Positions 29,376 through 37,645 of a DNA stretch of 57,814 nucleotides are shown one piece after another (within the stretch, counting starts at the first letter, position 1; every line of letters begins with the position of its first letter). The stretch lies in assembly GCF_900169165.1 (NCBI RefSeq), contig NZ_FXYY01000021.1, positions 1 to 57,814 of the forward strand, written 5' to 3'. The notes below the pieces were generated by a model. The model ran no database searches. It was given only the letters and a program-made list of their open reading frames with translations, and had not been told where the DNA came from. Position numbers and translations under genes: made by a program. This DNA is from Brevibacterium linens ATCC 9172 (lineage in GTDB: Bacteria > Actinomycetota > Actinomycetes > Actinomycetales > Brevibacteriaceae).

Positions 29376-29422
29376 TCAGCGCCGAAGAAGTCTCGATCTT
29401 CTTCGGCGCCGAAGCCGAACAC
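29364..29422. other. Long imperfect palindrome in the divergent DGPF/lipoprotein region
   Basis: Outer arms GTGTTC (29364-29369) and GAACAC (29417-29422); inner 12-bp perfect arms at 29379-29390 and 29398-29409 (GCGCCGAAGAAG type). It overlaps the -35 of the ECF42-like promoter and lies upstream of its start, so it may be an operator rather than a terminator. Confidence 0.45.
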
Positions 29423-29567
29423 AGTCCCAGAATAGGCCGACGTGTCCGTCCTGGAACATGCGTCACCGGATCCGAACACGAATCGGCCCAGGTCACGGCT
29501 CCGCGCTGAGAGGCTTGTCTTGTACGAAACACCGACAGCCTTTTGCACACGAGACCAGGAGCAGATC

Positions 29568-30254
29568 ATGAAGGCACAGACACTTCTCAAGACCATCACC
29601 GTTGCCGGAGCCGTCGCCGCGACCCTGACGCTCTCGGCCTGCGATATGAATATCACCTTCGGCCCCGAGGGCCAGGGGCAGGAGCAGGGCCAGGGACAAG
29701 ACGGCCAGCAGAGCCAGGAGCAAGACGAGAACACCGAGACGACCGCAGAAGAACCGGCAGCGGATTCGGAGTCCACCTCGGACTCCGCCGGTTCGGACTC
29801 CACCGGACCGGATTCGACGGGCACGACGGATAACGGCACCACCGACACCGGCACCACCGACAGCGACGGATCCACGGATTCGTCCAGCGCCTCCTCGGCG
29901 AGCGATTCCTCCACATCGAACGGATCGTCATCGAACGGCTCCTCGTCGTCGAGCGGAACGACCGACAACGGCTACCAGGGTCCGCGCATCGGCGAAGACG
30001 GAGTCGAACTCGACGCCGACGGCAACGGCAAGATCCCCGCCGACGTTCTCGAGGCGGACATCAAGAACGCCTACGCCAAGCAGGGCACCACGGTCGACAC
30101 CGTCGACTGCTACTCCGACCTGCGCATCTTCTCCCACAGCGGCTCGCAGAACTGCACCGTCACCGCTGCCGGCACGAATCACTACGGCACTGTGAAGATC
30201 ACCTCGGCGTCGCAGTCCGGCATCGGCTACAGCCTCGAATTCCCGAACATCTGA
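29568..30254 (+). CDS. DUF4333 lipoprotein
   Basis: 228-aa secreted lipoprotein. Signal peptide with lipobox LSAC (Cys25), a long low-complexity Gln/Glu then Ser/Thr/Asp/Gly linker (about 35-135), and a C-terminal DUF4333-type domain with two conserved cysteines (VDTVDCYSDLRIF and SQNCTVTAAG). Surface-anchored, function unknown. The upstream part of the open frame (from 29442) is promoter region; ATG 29568 has AGGAGC before it. Confidence 0.85.
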   Translation: MKAQTLLKTITVAGAVAATLTLSACDMNITFGPEGQGQEQGQGQDGQQSQEQDENTETTAEEPAADSESTSDSAGSDSTGPDSTGTTDNGTTDTGTTDSDGSTDSSSASSASDSSTSNGSSSNGSSSSSGTTDNGYQGPRIGEDGVELDADGNGKIPADVLEADIKNAYAKQGTTVDTVDCYSDLRIFSHSGSQNCTVTAAGTNHYGTVKITSASQSGIGYSLEFPNI

Positions 30255-30308
30255 GCCGTCCGCCGAGCCCGCGAAACGTACCCCTCGAGGGTCTCGCATC
30301 CCCGAATC

Positions 30309-30341
30309 GGATTCCCCTGGTCATCCCGGCCAGGGGAATCC
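30309..30341. terminator. Terminator after the DUF4333 lipoprotein gene
   Basis: 12-bp perfect stem GGATTCCCCTGG / CCAGGGGAATCC with a 9-nt loop, 54 bp after the stop. Confidence 0.8.
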
Positions 30342-30392
30342 GTTCGTCGCGATCTGGAACAACTCTGCACTTTCCGTTGTTGTGCCCAATGT

Positions 30393-30451
30393 GCGCGTCG
30401 GCCGGGCTGCGCGTCGGCCGGGCTGCGCGTCGGCCGGGCTGCGCGTCGGCC
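30393..30451. repeat. 16-bp tandem repeat, 3.7 copies
   Basis: Unit GCGCGTCGGCCGGGCT at 30393, 30409 and 30425, with a partial fourth at 30441-30451. It ends 73 bp upstream of the pfpI-like start, so it lies in that gene's promoter/leader. Copies are identical, which suggests recent slippage. Confidence 0.9.
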
Positions 30452-30524
30452 TCGAGGTTTCGGCCAGCCGAGCCCATGTCAGATTCGACAATCTCACCAA
30501 TCACAACCGACAAGGAGCACCATC

Positions 30525-31058
30525 ATGGCACTCTCGGACAAGAAGATCGCGTTCCTCCTCACCCGCGGCGTCGAGCAGGTCGAACTGACCAGCCCCCGCA
30601 CAGCCCTCGACGAGGCCGGAGCGACGACCGTCATCGTCTCCCCCTCAGAGGGGACTCTGCAGGCGATGGAAGGCGATTGGGAGCACGCGAAGACCTTCGA
30701 CGTCGACGTTCCCGTCGCCGAGGCCTCGGTCGATGACTTCGACGCCCTCGTCCTGCCCGGCGGCACTCTCAACGCCGATGCCCTGCGTCTGAATGAGGAC
30801 GCAGTCAACCTCGTCAAGGCGTTCTTCGCCGCCGACAAACCGGTCGCGGCCATCTGCCATGCGCCGTGGATCCTCGCCGAGGCGGGAGTGGCCAAGGGAC
30901 GGAAGCTGACGTCGTTCATCTCGACGAAGACCGACCTCATCAACGCCGGAGCCGAGTGGACCGACACCGAGGTGGTCGTCGACGGCAACCTCATCACCTC
31001 CCGTGACCCCGGCGACCTCGACGCCTTCAACAAGGCAATCGCTGATAACTTCAGCTGA
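30525..31058 (+). CDS. DJ-1/PfpI family protein (YhbO/YraA-type)
   Basis: 177 aa, class-I-amidotransferase fold. The nucleophile elbow is AAICHAPWILAEAG (Cys-His), with the acidic partner in TRGVEQVELTSPR. This resembles the PfpI/YhbO subgroup (stress-related deglycase or protease, disputed activity). Strong AAGGAG ribosome-binding site. Followed by two palindromic hairpins. Confidence 0.92.
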   Translation: MALSDKKIAFLLTRGVEQVELTSPRTALDEAGATTVIVSPSEGTLQAMEGDWEHAKTFDVDVPVAEASVDDFDALVLPGGTLNADALRLNEDAVNLVKAFFAADKPVAAICHAPWILAEAGVAKGRKLTSFISTKTDLINAGAEWTDTEVVVDGNLITSRDPGDLDAFNKAIADNFS

Positions 31059-31077
31059 CCTGGAACGATGCCTCTTT

Positions 31078-31101
31078 CGCCGAGGCGGAACCGCCTCGGC
31101 G
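31078..31101. terminator. Hairpin made of an inverted pair of GCCGAGGCGG motifs
   Basis: CGCCGAGGCGG (31078-31088) and its exact complement (31091-31101) with a 2-nt loop, 20 bp after the pfpI-like stop. The window's over-represented decamer occurs here in both orientations and forms the likely terminator. Confidence 0.75.
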
Positions 31102-31139
31102 AGGGAAACGTCGAACCGATCAGGGCAAGCCTCGACGAT

Positions 31140-31165
31140 CTCCCCGGAACGATCGTTCCGGGGAG
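31140..31165. terminator. 26-nt perfect palindrome
   Basis: CTCCCCGGAACGA followed directly by its reverse complement. It lies between the pfpI-like gene and the SpoIID-like gene, 51 bp upstream of the latter, so it is either a second terminator or an operator. Confidence 0.5.
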
Positions 31166-31215
31166 TTCGTCTGTTCGACACCTGAGGTATTGACAGCCCC
31201 GCTTATGATCTACTC

Positions 31216-32520
31216 ATGCCAGCTTCCCCGTTCGTCAAGGCGACGACTCCTGCCCTCGCGGCCGTTCTCATCGGACTACTCCTCACGCTCTTCGCAGCCC
31301 CGTCCCCCGCGAACGCCGCGTATCCGACCGCGGGGGCGATCGGGACGGAGTGGAAGAAGTCCGGGGCGAAGGTGACGCCAGCGAAGCCGCCCTCGTCATT
31401 CGCGATCAAGGGGTCAGGCTTCGGCCACGGGGTCGGGATGAGCCAGTACGGAGCACGCGGGATGGCGGCGGCCGGAAAGTCCTCGACGCAGATCCTGCAG
31501 CACTACTACACGGGTGCGAAGGTCACGACGATGTCGAAGAACGCCGACGACAGGCTGCGGGTGCAGCTGCTGACCGGGAAGAAGTCGGTGACGATCACTC
31601 CCCGGTCCGGGAAACTGAGGGTCAAGATCGGGTCGAAGACCGTCGAGTCGGGGGCGACGGTCACGGTCGAGCCCACCTCGTCCGGTTCGGTCAAGGCGAA
31701 GGTCGGGTCGAAGAGCTATGCGGCCTCGAAGCTCATCGTCGAATGGCAGGGAACACGCTATTGGAAGTCATCCTCGGCGGCGACGGTGTCGGTCAGCGGT
31801 GCACAGAACGGGGCGACCGGCGTCTACCGGCACGGGCGGATCGAGATCGGGCAGCTGAAGAGCTCGCTCAATGTCATCAACGTGGTGGGTCTCAACAGCG
31901 GATATCTGCCGGGCATCGCCGAGATGCCGGCATCATGGCAGTCCGAGGCGCTGCGTGCTCAGGCCATCGCCTCCCGCACCTATGCCTATCGCACCCTCGG
32001 CACTCCGAAGTCCGCATGCGACTGCAATGTCTACGACGAAGTGGCCTCGCAGCGTTTCCTCGGGTGGACTCATGAGAACGCAGGCGATTCGGGTCCGTGG
32101 CGCAAGGCCGTGGCGGCGACCCAGACGATGAGCGGTCCGACGGTGAAGTCCGCGCGAGTCGTGACGTACAAGGGCAGCCTCATCGACGCCGTGTACTCCT
32201 CTTCGGCCGGGGCGACGACGCATTCGGCCGCCGAGGTGTGGGGTTCGGCTGTGCCCTACCTCGTCTCCGTCGATGACTCACCGTCGAAGTATGCCTCCGC
32301 GAAGAACCCGAACGCCTCGTGGTCGGTGACGGCTAAGCAGGCCGATATGGCCAAGGCCTTCGGACTGGCAGATGTCCGGTCTGTGACGGTGACGAAGACC
32401 GGCTCGGGTCTGGTGAAGACGGTGAAAGCCACCTCGGTGAAGGGAAAGACCGAGAGCCTCACCGGCGATCAGCTGCGGACGAAGCTGAAGCTCAGGTCCG
32501 CGTCATTCAGCGTGGCCTGA
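31216..32520 (+). CDS. Secreted SpoIID/LytB-domain protein
   Basis: 434 aa. Signal peptide with AxA cleavage near residue 34 (SPANAAYP). The N-terminal part has the conserved GSGFGHGVGMSQYGARGMA, and the central SpoIID domain has INVVGLNSGYLPGIAEMPASWQSEALRAQAIASRTYAY and YSSSAGATTHSA. SpoIID proteins are lytic transglycosylases of stripped glycan strands; in this non-sporulating setting a cell-wall role is inferred. Confidence 0.9.
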   Translation: MPASPFVKATTPALAAVLIGLLLTLFAAPSPANAAYPTAGAIGTEWKKSGAKVTPAKPPSSFAIKGSGFGHGVGMSQYGARGMAAAGKSSTQILQHYYTGAKVTTMSKNADDRLRVQLLTGKKSVTITPRSGKLRVKIGSKTVESGATVTVEPTSSGSVKAKVGSKSYAASKLIVEWQGTRYWKSSSAATVSVSGAQNGATGVYRHGRIEIGQLKSSLNVINVVGLNSGYLPGIAEMPASWQSEALRAQAIASRTYAYRTLGTPKSACDCNVYDEVASQRFLGWTHENAGDSGPWRKAVAATQTMSGPTVKSARVVTYKGSLIDAVYSSSAGATTHSAAEVWGSAVPYLVSVDDSPSKYASAKNPNASWSVTAKQADMAKAFGLADVRSVTVTKTGSGLVKTVKATSVKGKTESLTGDQLRTKLKLRSASFSVA

Positions 32521-32563
32521 GGGAACCTCGCCTCCAGGTTCAGACTCCGGCAGACGTGAGCAG

Positions 32564-33485
32564 TCACCTGTTGACGAGTTCGGCTTCCTTCTCGTGCACG
32601 ATCGGGATGACGGTCTTGCCGAACGCTTCGAGTTCCTCCTGGAAGTGGAGGAAGCCGGTGAGGATGAGGTCGACGCCGATCTTCTTGTATTCGATGATGC
32701 GGTCGGCGACCTGTTCGGGGGTGCCGATGAGCTGGGTGCGGAAGCCGTCGTTGTACTGGACGAGGTCTTCGAAGCTCGAATCCGCCCACATGCCCTTCTT
32801 ATCGTGAGTCGAGGCACCGGCCTGCTGCACGGACTTGCGGAATCCCTCGACGGCGCCTTCGTCGGCTTTGGCGATGATCTCGCGCAGCTGTTCGCGAGCT
32901 TCGGCTTCGGTGTCGCGGACGATGGCGAACCCGTTGAGTCCGAAACGGACCTTTCGATTGCGGGCGCGGGCCACCTCGGTGACGTCGTCGTACTGTTCGC
33001 GGAATCCGTCGAAGTCCTTGCCGTTGGAGAAGTACCATTCGGCGTGCTTGCCGCCGTTGATGCGCGCGGCCGAGGAGTTTCCGCCTTGGAAGATCTCCGG
33101 GTGGGGGCGGCCTTCGACCGGGTAGGGGCCGGGGCGGAGGGTGAAGTCGTCGACGGTGTAGAAGTTGCCGCGGTACTCGACGTTCTCCACGGTGAAGAGC
33201 TTGCGGACGACGTCCATGAACTCCGCGGACCGGCGGTAGCGTTCGCCGTGTTCGAGCCACGGCAGGCCGAGGCGGGTGTATTCGTCCTTGAACCAGCCGG
33301 AGACGACGTTGATCGCAGCTCGGCCCTTGCTGAACTGGTCGGCGGTGAGGATGAACTTCGCGAGCACGGCCGGTTCCCAGATGCCCGGATGGATGGCGGC
33401 GATGACCTTTGAGCTTCTCGGTGGCCAAGGCGAGCGCGAGTGACGTGGAGGTCGATTCGTGCTGCTGGGCCGCGCCGCAGACCAC
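32564..33485 (-). pseudogene. sfnG: sfnG-like FMNH2-dependent sulfone monooxygenase, broken
   Basis: Remnant of a luciferase-like (LLM) monooxygenase most like SfnG, which cleaves dimethylsulfone for sulfur. The main frame (to about 33410) is well preserved: VIAAIHPGIWEPAVLAKF, AINVVSGWFKDEY and GTPEQVADRIIEYKKIGVDLILTGF. The preceding segment QHESTSTSLALALATEKLK is in another frame; an extra T at 33408-33410 (AAA in the gene instead of AA) accounts for the shift. Before that, the first 70 or so residues expected of the family are missing and no similarity continues upstream. Two lesions argue for a true pseudogene rather than a read error. Confidence 0.8.
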
Positions 33486-33818
33486 ACACGGCGGGCAGAC
33501 TTCGCGAGCTGACGCGTGCCGTCACAATGACGCACTTCGCCATGAACCGTCATGTGATTTGCGTTCCGGCAACTGCCGTCCGCTGCACCCAGCTCCGCAT
33601 CACTCACCCTTGGCGGCACACCACCTCGTTGCACCGGTGCGTTGAGCCACCACCGACGAGGGATACGAAAGCACCGGTAGCAGGTGGCACGAATGGTGCC
33701 AACTGTCACAATCGGTGCGGGATGTCCGAATACGAGCCTCCCGCGACCGTCATGGAGGTCCGCAACCGGTGAATCGACGAAGTCCCGGCCCGCAGAAACT
33801 GCGAGACCGGGACTTCTG
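33486..33818. other. Intergenic stretch between the sfnG remnant and tRNA-Ser
   Basis: Expected to hold the lost 5' end of sfnG, but no related frame is visible. A plus-strand frame of 110 codons (33440-33772) has no family features, an unlikely composition and no ribosome-binding site. The tRNA terminator is at 33781-33814. Confidence 0.6.
33781..33814. terminator. Hairpin terminator of tRNA-Ser
   Basis: Outer arms AGTCCCGG/CCGGGACT with an inner CGCAG/CTGCG stem, 5 nt beyond the encoded CCA end of the tRNA on the minus strand. Confidence 0.75.
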
Positions 33819-33906
33819 TGGCGGAGGATAGGGGATTCGAACCCCTGAGGGCGTTAACCCAACCCGCGTTCCAGGCGAGCGCCATAGGCCACTAGGCGAA
33901 TCCTCC
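33819..33906 (-). tRNA. tRNA-Ser, anticodon GGA
   Basis: Full cloverleaf on the minus strand. Acceptor GGAGGAT/ATCCTCC, anticodon stem CTCGC/GCGGG enclosing CTGGAAC (anticodon GGA), a long class II variable arm (GGGTTAACGCCC) and T arm AGGGGTTCGAATCCCCT. G discriminator, with the CCA end encoded. Confidence 0.96.
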
Positions 33907-34258
33907 GCGAATCAGCTTATCCGAGTCATGACGACAATGCGAAATCGCGGTGGCCGAGTGTGAAGCATCCCACTTCCCGCAGGTGAACACGCGACCTCAT
34001 CGCCCGACGGCACGCGGTTCAATCGGCGACGGCGCGGAGATGCCGTTCTGCCGACGGCTGCGCTCCGTCCTCCCGTCTGCGCTCGATGCTTCCGTCGTTC
34101 CTTAGGGATGGGAAACGAGGATGCGTCCACACTATCCAGTGAATGTCCCGCTCAGATGATGTTTCTGTCACGAGTGGATAACAGTGTCCTTGTCGTATTC
34201 TTGTGGCCCCGCCCACTCGTTTTGTCCGCCGAGGCCGCTCTCGACTAGACTGAATCAC
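33907..34258. other. Intergenic stretch between tRNA-Ser and SRP RNA
   Basis: 352 bp holding the two divergent RNA promoters. The SRP RNA promoter is recognisable (see 34222-34251). No protein gene is supported. Confidence 0.6.
34222..34251 (+). promoter_or_regulatory. Promoter of the SRP RNA
   Basis: -35-like TTGTCC (34222-34227) and -10 TAGACT (34246-34251) with an 18-nt spacer. The start would fall about 7 nt later, at the 5' end of the RNA. Confidence 0.6.
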
Positions 34259-34347
34259 GGCTCCCCGTGCGGCGTCATCTTGTGAACTCCCCCAGGGCCG
34301 GAAGGCAGCAAGGGTAAGCGAGCTCTGTCGGGTGCACGGGGAGTCCT
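34259..34347 (+). ncRNA. ffs: Signal recognition particle RNA (4.5S type)
   Basis: A closing stem GGCTCCCCGTGC / GCACGGGGAGTCC brackets the universally conserved SRP apical element GCCGGAAGGCAGCAAGGGTAAGC (34298-34320). Its size, about 90 nt, is that of the small bacterial type. Binds Ffh for co-translational membrane targeting. Confidence 0.95.
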
Positions 34348-34542
34348 CTATTCCCAAACAACTCCCCAACATCACAATTCCACAACTCCCCCTCTCCCCC
34401 ATCTGCCCAGGTCAGCTCTGCCTCCACGACCTTTCGGGCGCCGGAATCGGAGCGAAGAAGCGAAAGCGTTAATACTTTCGTGATTTTGCTTCATTACCAT
34501 TATTCGCAGTTCTCATCCCTGTGTTCTAACGAGGTTTCCCTG

Positions 34543-36051
34543 TTGTCCACGAAGATCCAAGGGGCCGTTGCCGCCCTTTCGGCGCTGGCCTTGCTCACGG
34601 CGTGCACGCCGTCGAGTGATGATCCCGACGCGACCCGCAATGGCGCGAACAAGACCGCCGAGGCGGCCGCGGATCCCGTGTTCCGCGTCGGAGCCATCAC
34701 CTCCGAGGCAGCAGAATCCGCGTCCGAATCGACGCCGTCTTCGCAGCCCAGCGATGCGACCTCCTCAGCTGAGCCGAGCGAGTCCGCCGATGCGGCGGCC
34801 GCGATGCCCGGCGCCGGAGACTTCGGAGAAGTGACCGAATCCGGCGACGACATCGATCTGGAAGCCGGTCAGCGGATCGGCATCTCCGTCGAGAACGCCG
34901 ACCTCAGTGACATCTCCGTCACCGAGGAGGCCCACCCCCGAATCGCGCACGATCCCGGCACATTCTTCGATGCCTCCGGCACCGCGCTCGAGTCAGATGA
35001 GGACGCCCAAGCCGGTTCGTCGACACCGAGCTCCACCGAATCCGGATCCAGCGACGACGAGTCCACGGAAGAGTCGAAGGGCAGCGATTCAGAGAGCAAG
35101 GACGATGCCGAAGCGGTCTCCGCCCCGGATGACTCCGCCGCCTGGATCTCGACCTACGGCCTCGTCGCCGACAGCGAATACACCGTGAAGGTCACCGCCA
35201 CTGCTGCTGACGGAGACGAAGTCGACCTCGACGCAACGGTCATTGTCGGCGCCAGCGACGGGGCACCGATGTCGGTGCGCACGACACTCGCCGATGGCCA
35301 GACGGTCGGTGTCGCGGCCCCCATCATGCTCAACTTCGGTTCCACCGTGTCCGAGGAATTCCGTGACGATGTGGAACGTCGACTCTCGGTCAAGGTCACC
35401 GACGAAAACGGCGAGGAGCGTGAGGTCGAAGGCTCGTGGGGTTGGCTCTATGACGATCCGCAGTCCCGCCTGCATTTCCGTCCGAAGGAGTTCTGGCCCG
35501 CTCATTCCAAGGTCTCCGTCGACGTTCCGCTCAAGGACGTGCCGACGGGTGAGAACAGCGTGGGACGGAACGATCTCACCCTTGATTTCGAGATCGGACG
35601 CAAACAGGTCGTCAAGGCCGACGTGAAGACCCACCGGATGACCGTCACCCGTGACGGCAAGACGGTCATGGACTTCCCGGCCTCCCTCGGCGCACCGAAG
35701 TCACCCTCGTACAACGGCACGCACGTGGTGATGTCGAAGGCCGCTGACTACACGATGACCTCCGAGCAGTGGGACTACGAGACCGATGTCCAGTGGGCTG
35801 TGCGCATCCACAACAACGGCGAATTCATCCACGCTGCTCCCTGGTCGGCAGGCGTGCAGGGTTCTCAGAACGTCTCGCACGGCTGCGTCAACCTCACCAC
35901 CGCACGGGCGAAGGAATACTATGACTCCGCGATCTTCGGTGATCCCGTCGAGATCACCGGTTCGCAGGTGAGCCTGTCGACCAATGACAGCGACATCTCG
36001 GACTGGGTCTATTCCTGGGATGAATGGAAGAAGCTGAGCGCCCTCGATTGA
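34543..36051 (+). CDS. L,D-transpeptidase lipoprotein (LdtMt2-type)
   Basis: About 502-aa cell-wall enzyme making 3-3 cross-links. Lipoprotein signal with lipobox LTAC (Cys21 from the start chosen). A long acidic Ser/Glu/Asp-rich linker is followed by an Ig-like domain (about 210-330: PIMLNFGSTVSEEFRDDVERRLSVKVT...) and a YkuD domain ending in the catalytic motif SHGCVNLTTARAKEYY. The start is probably TTG 34543 with GAGG 8 nt upstream; no ATG gives a sensible signal peptide. It stands downstream of ffs and has its own AT-rich promoter region around 34470-34500. Confidence 0.9.
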   Translation: MSTKIQGAVAALSALALLTACTPSSDDPDATRNGANKTAEAAADPVFRVGAITSEAAESASESTPSSQPSDATSSAEPSESADAAAAMPGAGDFGEVTESGDDIDLEAGQRIGISVENADLSDISVTEEAHPRIAHDPGTFFDASGTALESDEDAQAGSSTPSSTESGSSDDESTEESKGSDSESKDDAEAVSAPDDSAAWISTYGLVADSEYTVKVTATAADGDEVDLDATVIVGASDGAPMSVRTTLADGQTVGVAAPIMLNFGSTVSEEFRDDVERRLSVKVTDENGEEREVEGSWGWLYDDPQSRLHFRPKEFWPAHSKVSVDVPLKDVPTGENSVGRNDLTLDFEIGRKQVVKADVKTHRMTVTRDGKTVMDFPASLGAPKSPSYNGTHVVMSKAADYTMTSEQWDYETDVQWAVRIHNNGEFIHAAPWSAGVQGSQNVSHGCVNLTTARAKEYYDSAIFGDPVEITGSQVSLSTNDSDISDWVYSWDEWKKLSALD

Positions 36052-36098
36052 GAGCGCCCAGCTCGCCCGGCTGATTCGGCTGCTGCTTCGCCGTCGAC

Positions 36099-37127
36099 CT
36101 ACTTGTCGAGCTTCTCCACAGCTTTGTCGATCATCGGCACATAGCGCTCCAGAGTCCAGGGGACGGTGAGCGGGTTGATGATCGAGGATCCGGTGACGAA
36201 GGCCTGATCTTCGGAGGCCACGACGGCTCCGGACCTGATCGCCGGAATGTTCTTATACAGTCCCTGCGATTCGATCTCCTTTTTGTTCTTCGCATCGGAG
36301 TAGAAGGTGAAGATGAGGTCCGAGTCGTTGAGCTTGTCCGCGTTCTCCAGGCCGATGAGCGCGGAGTCCGTTCCCGGCTCGTCGTACTCCTTCTTCAGTT
36401 CGTCGATGACCGGATCCGGGGTCAGCCCGAGAGCCGAGACCATCGCCACGCGCTGTTCGGTGGGATAGAAGACGCCGAGGGTGCCGGGACCGGAGTTGTA
36501 GATATAGGAGAATGTGAGGTCCTTGTACTCGTCCCGCTCGGCCTCTTTCAGCTGTGTCTTGATGTCGTCGACGAGCCCAACGGATTCCTCTTCCTGACCG
36601 AGTGCCTTGCCGATCGTGGTGATCTGCTCATCCCATTCGATGGTCCACGGCTGCTTCGGGTAAGCCACGGTCGGGGCGATGGCATCGAGCTGCTCATACT
36701 GGTCGGCCGTGATTCCCGACCAGGGAGCGAGGATGACATCGGGTTCGAGTTCGGCAATGGCCTCGACGTCGAGTTCCGTATCGCCCTGGAACTGTTCGGG
36801 CAGCTTCTCGCCCTTGTCCTTCACGGCCTCGTAGATCCACGGCATATAGCCGGTGTCATCGGATCCCCAGGCGTATTCCTCCATACCGACCGGAGTCTTG
36901 CCCAACGCGATCGCGGTCTCCGTCGATCCCTGACCGAGGGTGACGACGCGCTCGGGCTCGGACTCGATGACCGCTTCGCCGAGTGCGTGCTTGATCGTCA
37001 CGGTCTCGAAATTCGCTGACCCGAACTCCTCCGCGGCCTGCGATCCCTGCCCGCAGGCGGCGGCGGTGAGCGAGAGTGCGACGAGCGCTCCGGCGATGAC
37101 GGCCCGGCGGCTGTGAGGAACTGACAT
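36099..37127 (-). CDS. Iron-siderophore ABC transporter substrate-binding lipoprotein
   Basis: 342-aa FecB/FepB-type binding protein. Signal peptide with lipobox TAAAC (Cys25). Class III fold typical of siderophore receptors: RVVTLGQGSTETAIALGKTPVGM, EAIAELEPDVILAPWSGIT and GVFYPTEQRVAMVSALGL. No permease or ATPase genes adjoin it, so it must share an importer encoded elsewhere. An IdeR-like box at 37179-37197, 52 bp upstream, implies iron repression. Confidence 0.93.
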   Translation of the reverse strand: MSVPHSRRAVIAGALVALSLTAAACGQGSQAAEEFGSANFETVTIKHALGEAVIESEPERVVTLGQGSTETAIALGKTPVGMEEYAWGSDDTGYMPWIYEAVKDKGEKLPEQFQGDTELDVEAIAELEPDVILAPWSGITADQYEQLDAIAPTVAYPKQPWTIEWDEQITTIGKALGQEEESVGLVDDIKTQLKEAERDEYKDLTFSYIYNSGPGTLGVFYPTEQRVAMVSALGLTPDPVIDELKKEYDEPGTDSALIGLENADKLNDSDLIFTFYSDAKNKKEIESQGLYKNIPAIRSGAVVASEDQAFVTGSSIINPLTVPWTLERYVPMIDKAVEKLDK

Positions 37128-37178
37128 TCCTGTCCTTTCGACAGTGGTCGGAGCCGGTTGCGGCTCCTCGGCATTAAC

Positions 37179-37197
37179 GTAGGACAGCCTAACTTAA
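37179..37197. promoter_or_regulatory. IdeR/DtxR box upstream of the siderophore-binding lipoprotein
   Basis: Read on the minus strand, TTAAGTTAGGCTGTCCTAC matches the DtxR/IdeR consensus TTAGGTTAGGCTAACCTAA at 15 of 19 positions by eye. The ClpP remnant's stop codon lies inside it. Confidence 0.75.
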
Positions 37198-37562
37198 CCT
37201 ACCGACGTTTCCGCAACACCTGTGAGCCACTTCACTTCAGTCACCCTCATTCCGATCCGAGCTCGCGGGTCGGACTGGGAGTCGATGACGCGATCGATGA
37301 GTCCGTACTCGATCACCTCCTCGGCGGTGAACCACAGGTCACGCAGGGAGTCGTCGAAGATGCGGTCGTAGGTCTTTCCGGTCGCCTCGGCGATCCGATG
37401 CAGGACGGTGTCTCTGACCGATCGGAGGCCGTCGCCCTGGAGTTCGATGTCGGCGGCTCCGCCGATCCCGCTCGACCCCTGGTGGCGGAGGATGCGCGCG
37501 TGAGCGATGGTGTCGGCGATCGCGTGCATCATCGACACGGGTCCGCTGGAAGCGGGACCGTG
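37194..37562 (-). pseudogene. ClpP-like remnant lacking the catalytic serine segment
   Basis: The frame (GTG at 37538, 114 codons) aligns with the C-terminal half of ClpP: ARILRHQGSSGIGGAADIELQGDGL (catalytic-His region) and LHRIAEATGKTYDRIFDDSLRDLWFTAEEVIEYGLIDRVI. Directly before it stands VSMMHAIADTI, which matches the ClpP segment (S-V-x-A-x-x-AIYDTM) that should be separated from ARILRHQ by some 35 residues carrying the nucleophile serine. That stretch is deleted, and everything N-terminal is cut by a TAG. It cannot be an active protease. Confidence 0.78.
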
Positions 37563-37645
37563 CCGCTATGAGCGGACGGGCACCGGCGGCTGAGGCTCCG
37601 GTGGCCCTTGACTCTTCGACCGGGCCCGGACATAGGATCGGCCGC

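Noticed and set aside
30393..30451. Short CRISPR array
   Set aside because: The units are contiguous 16-mers with no spacers and no cas genes nearby.
33440..33772. 110-codon plus-strand gene between sfnG remnant and tRNA-Ser
   Set aside because: No ribosome-binding site, residue composition like random translation, and its 5' end overlaps the sfnG remnant.
33819..34347. Integration hot spot at tRNA-Ser/SRP RNA
   Set aside because: No repeat of the tRNA 3' end, no integrase and no compositional break on either side.
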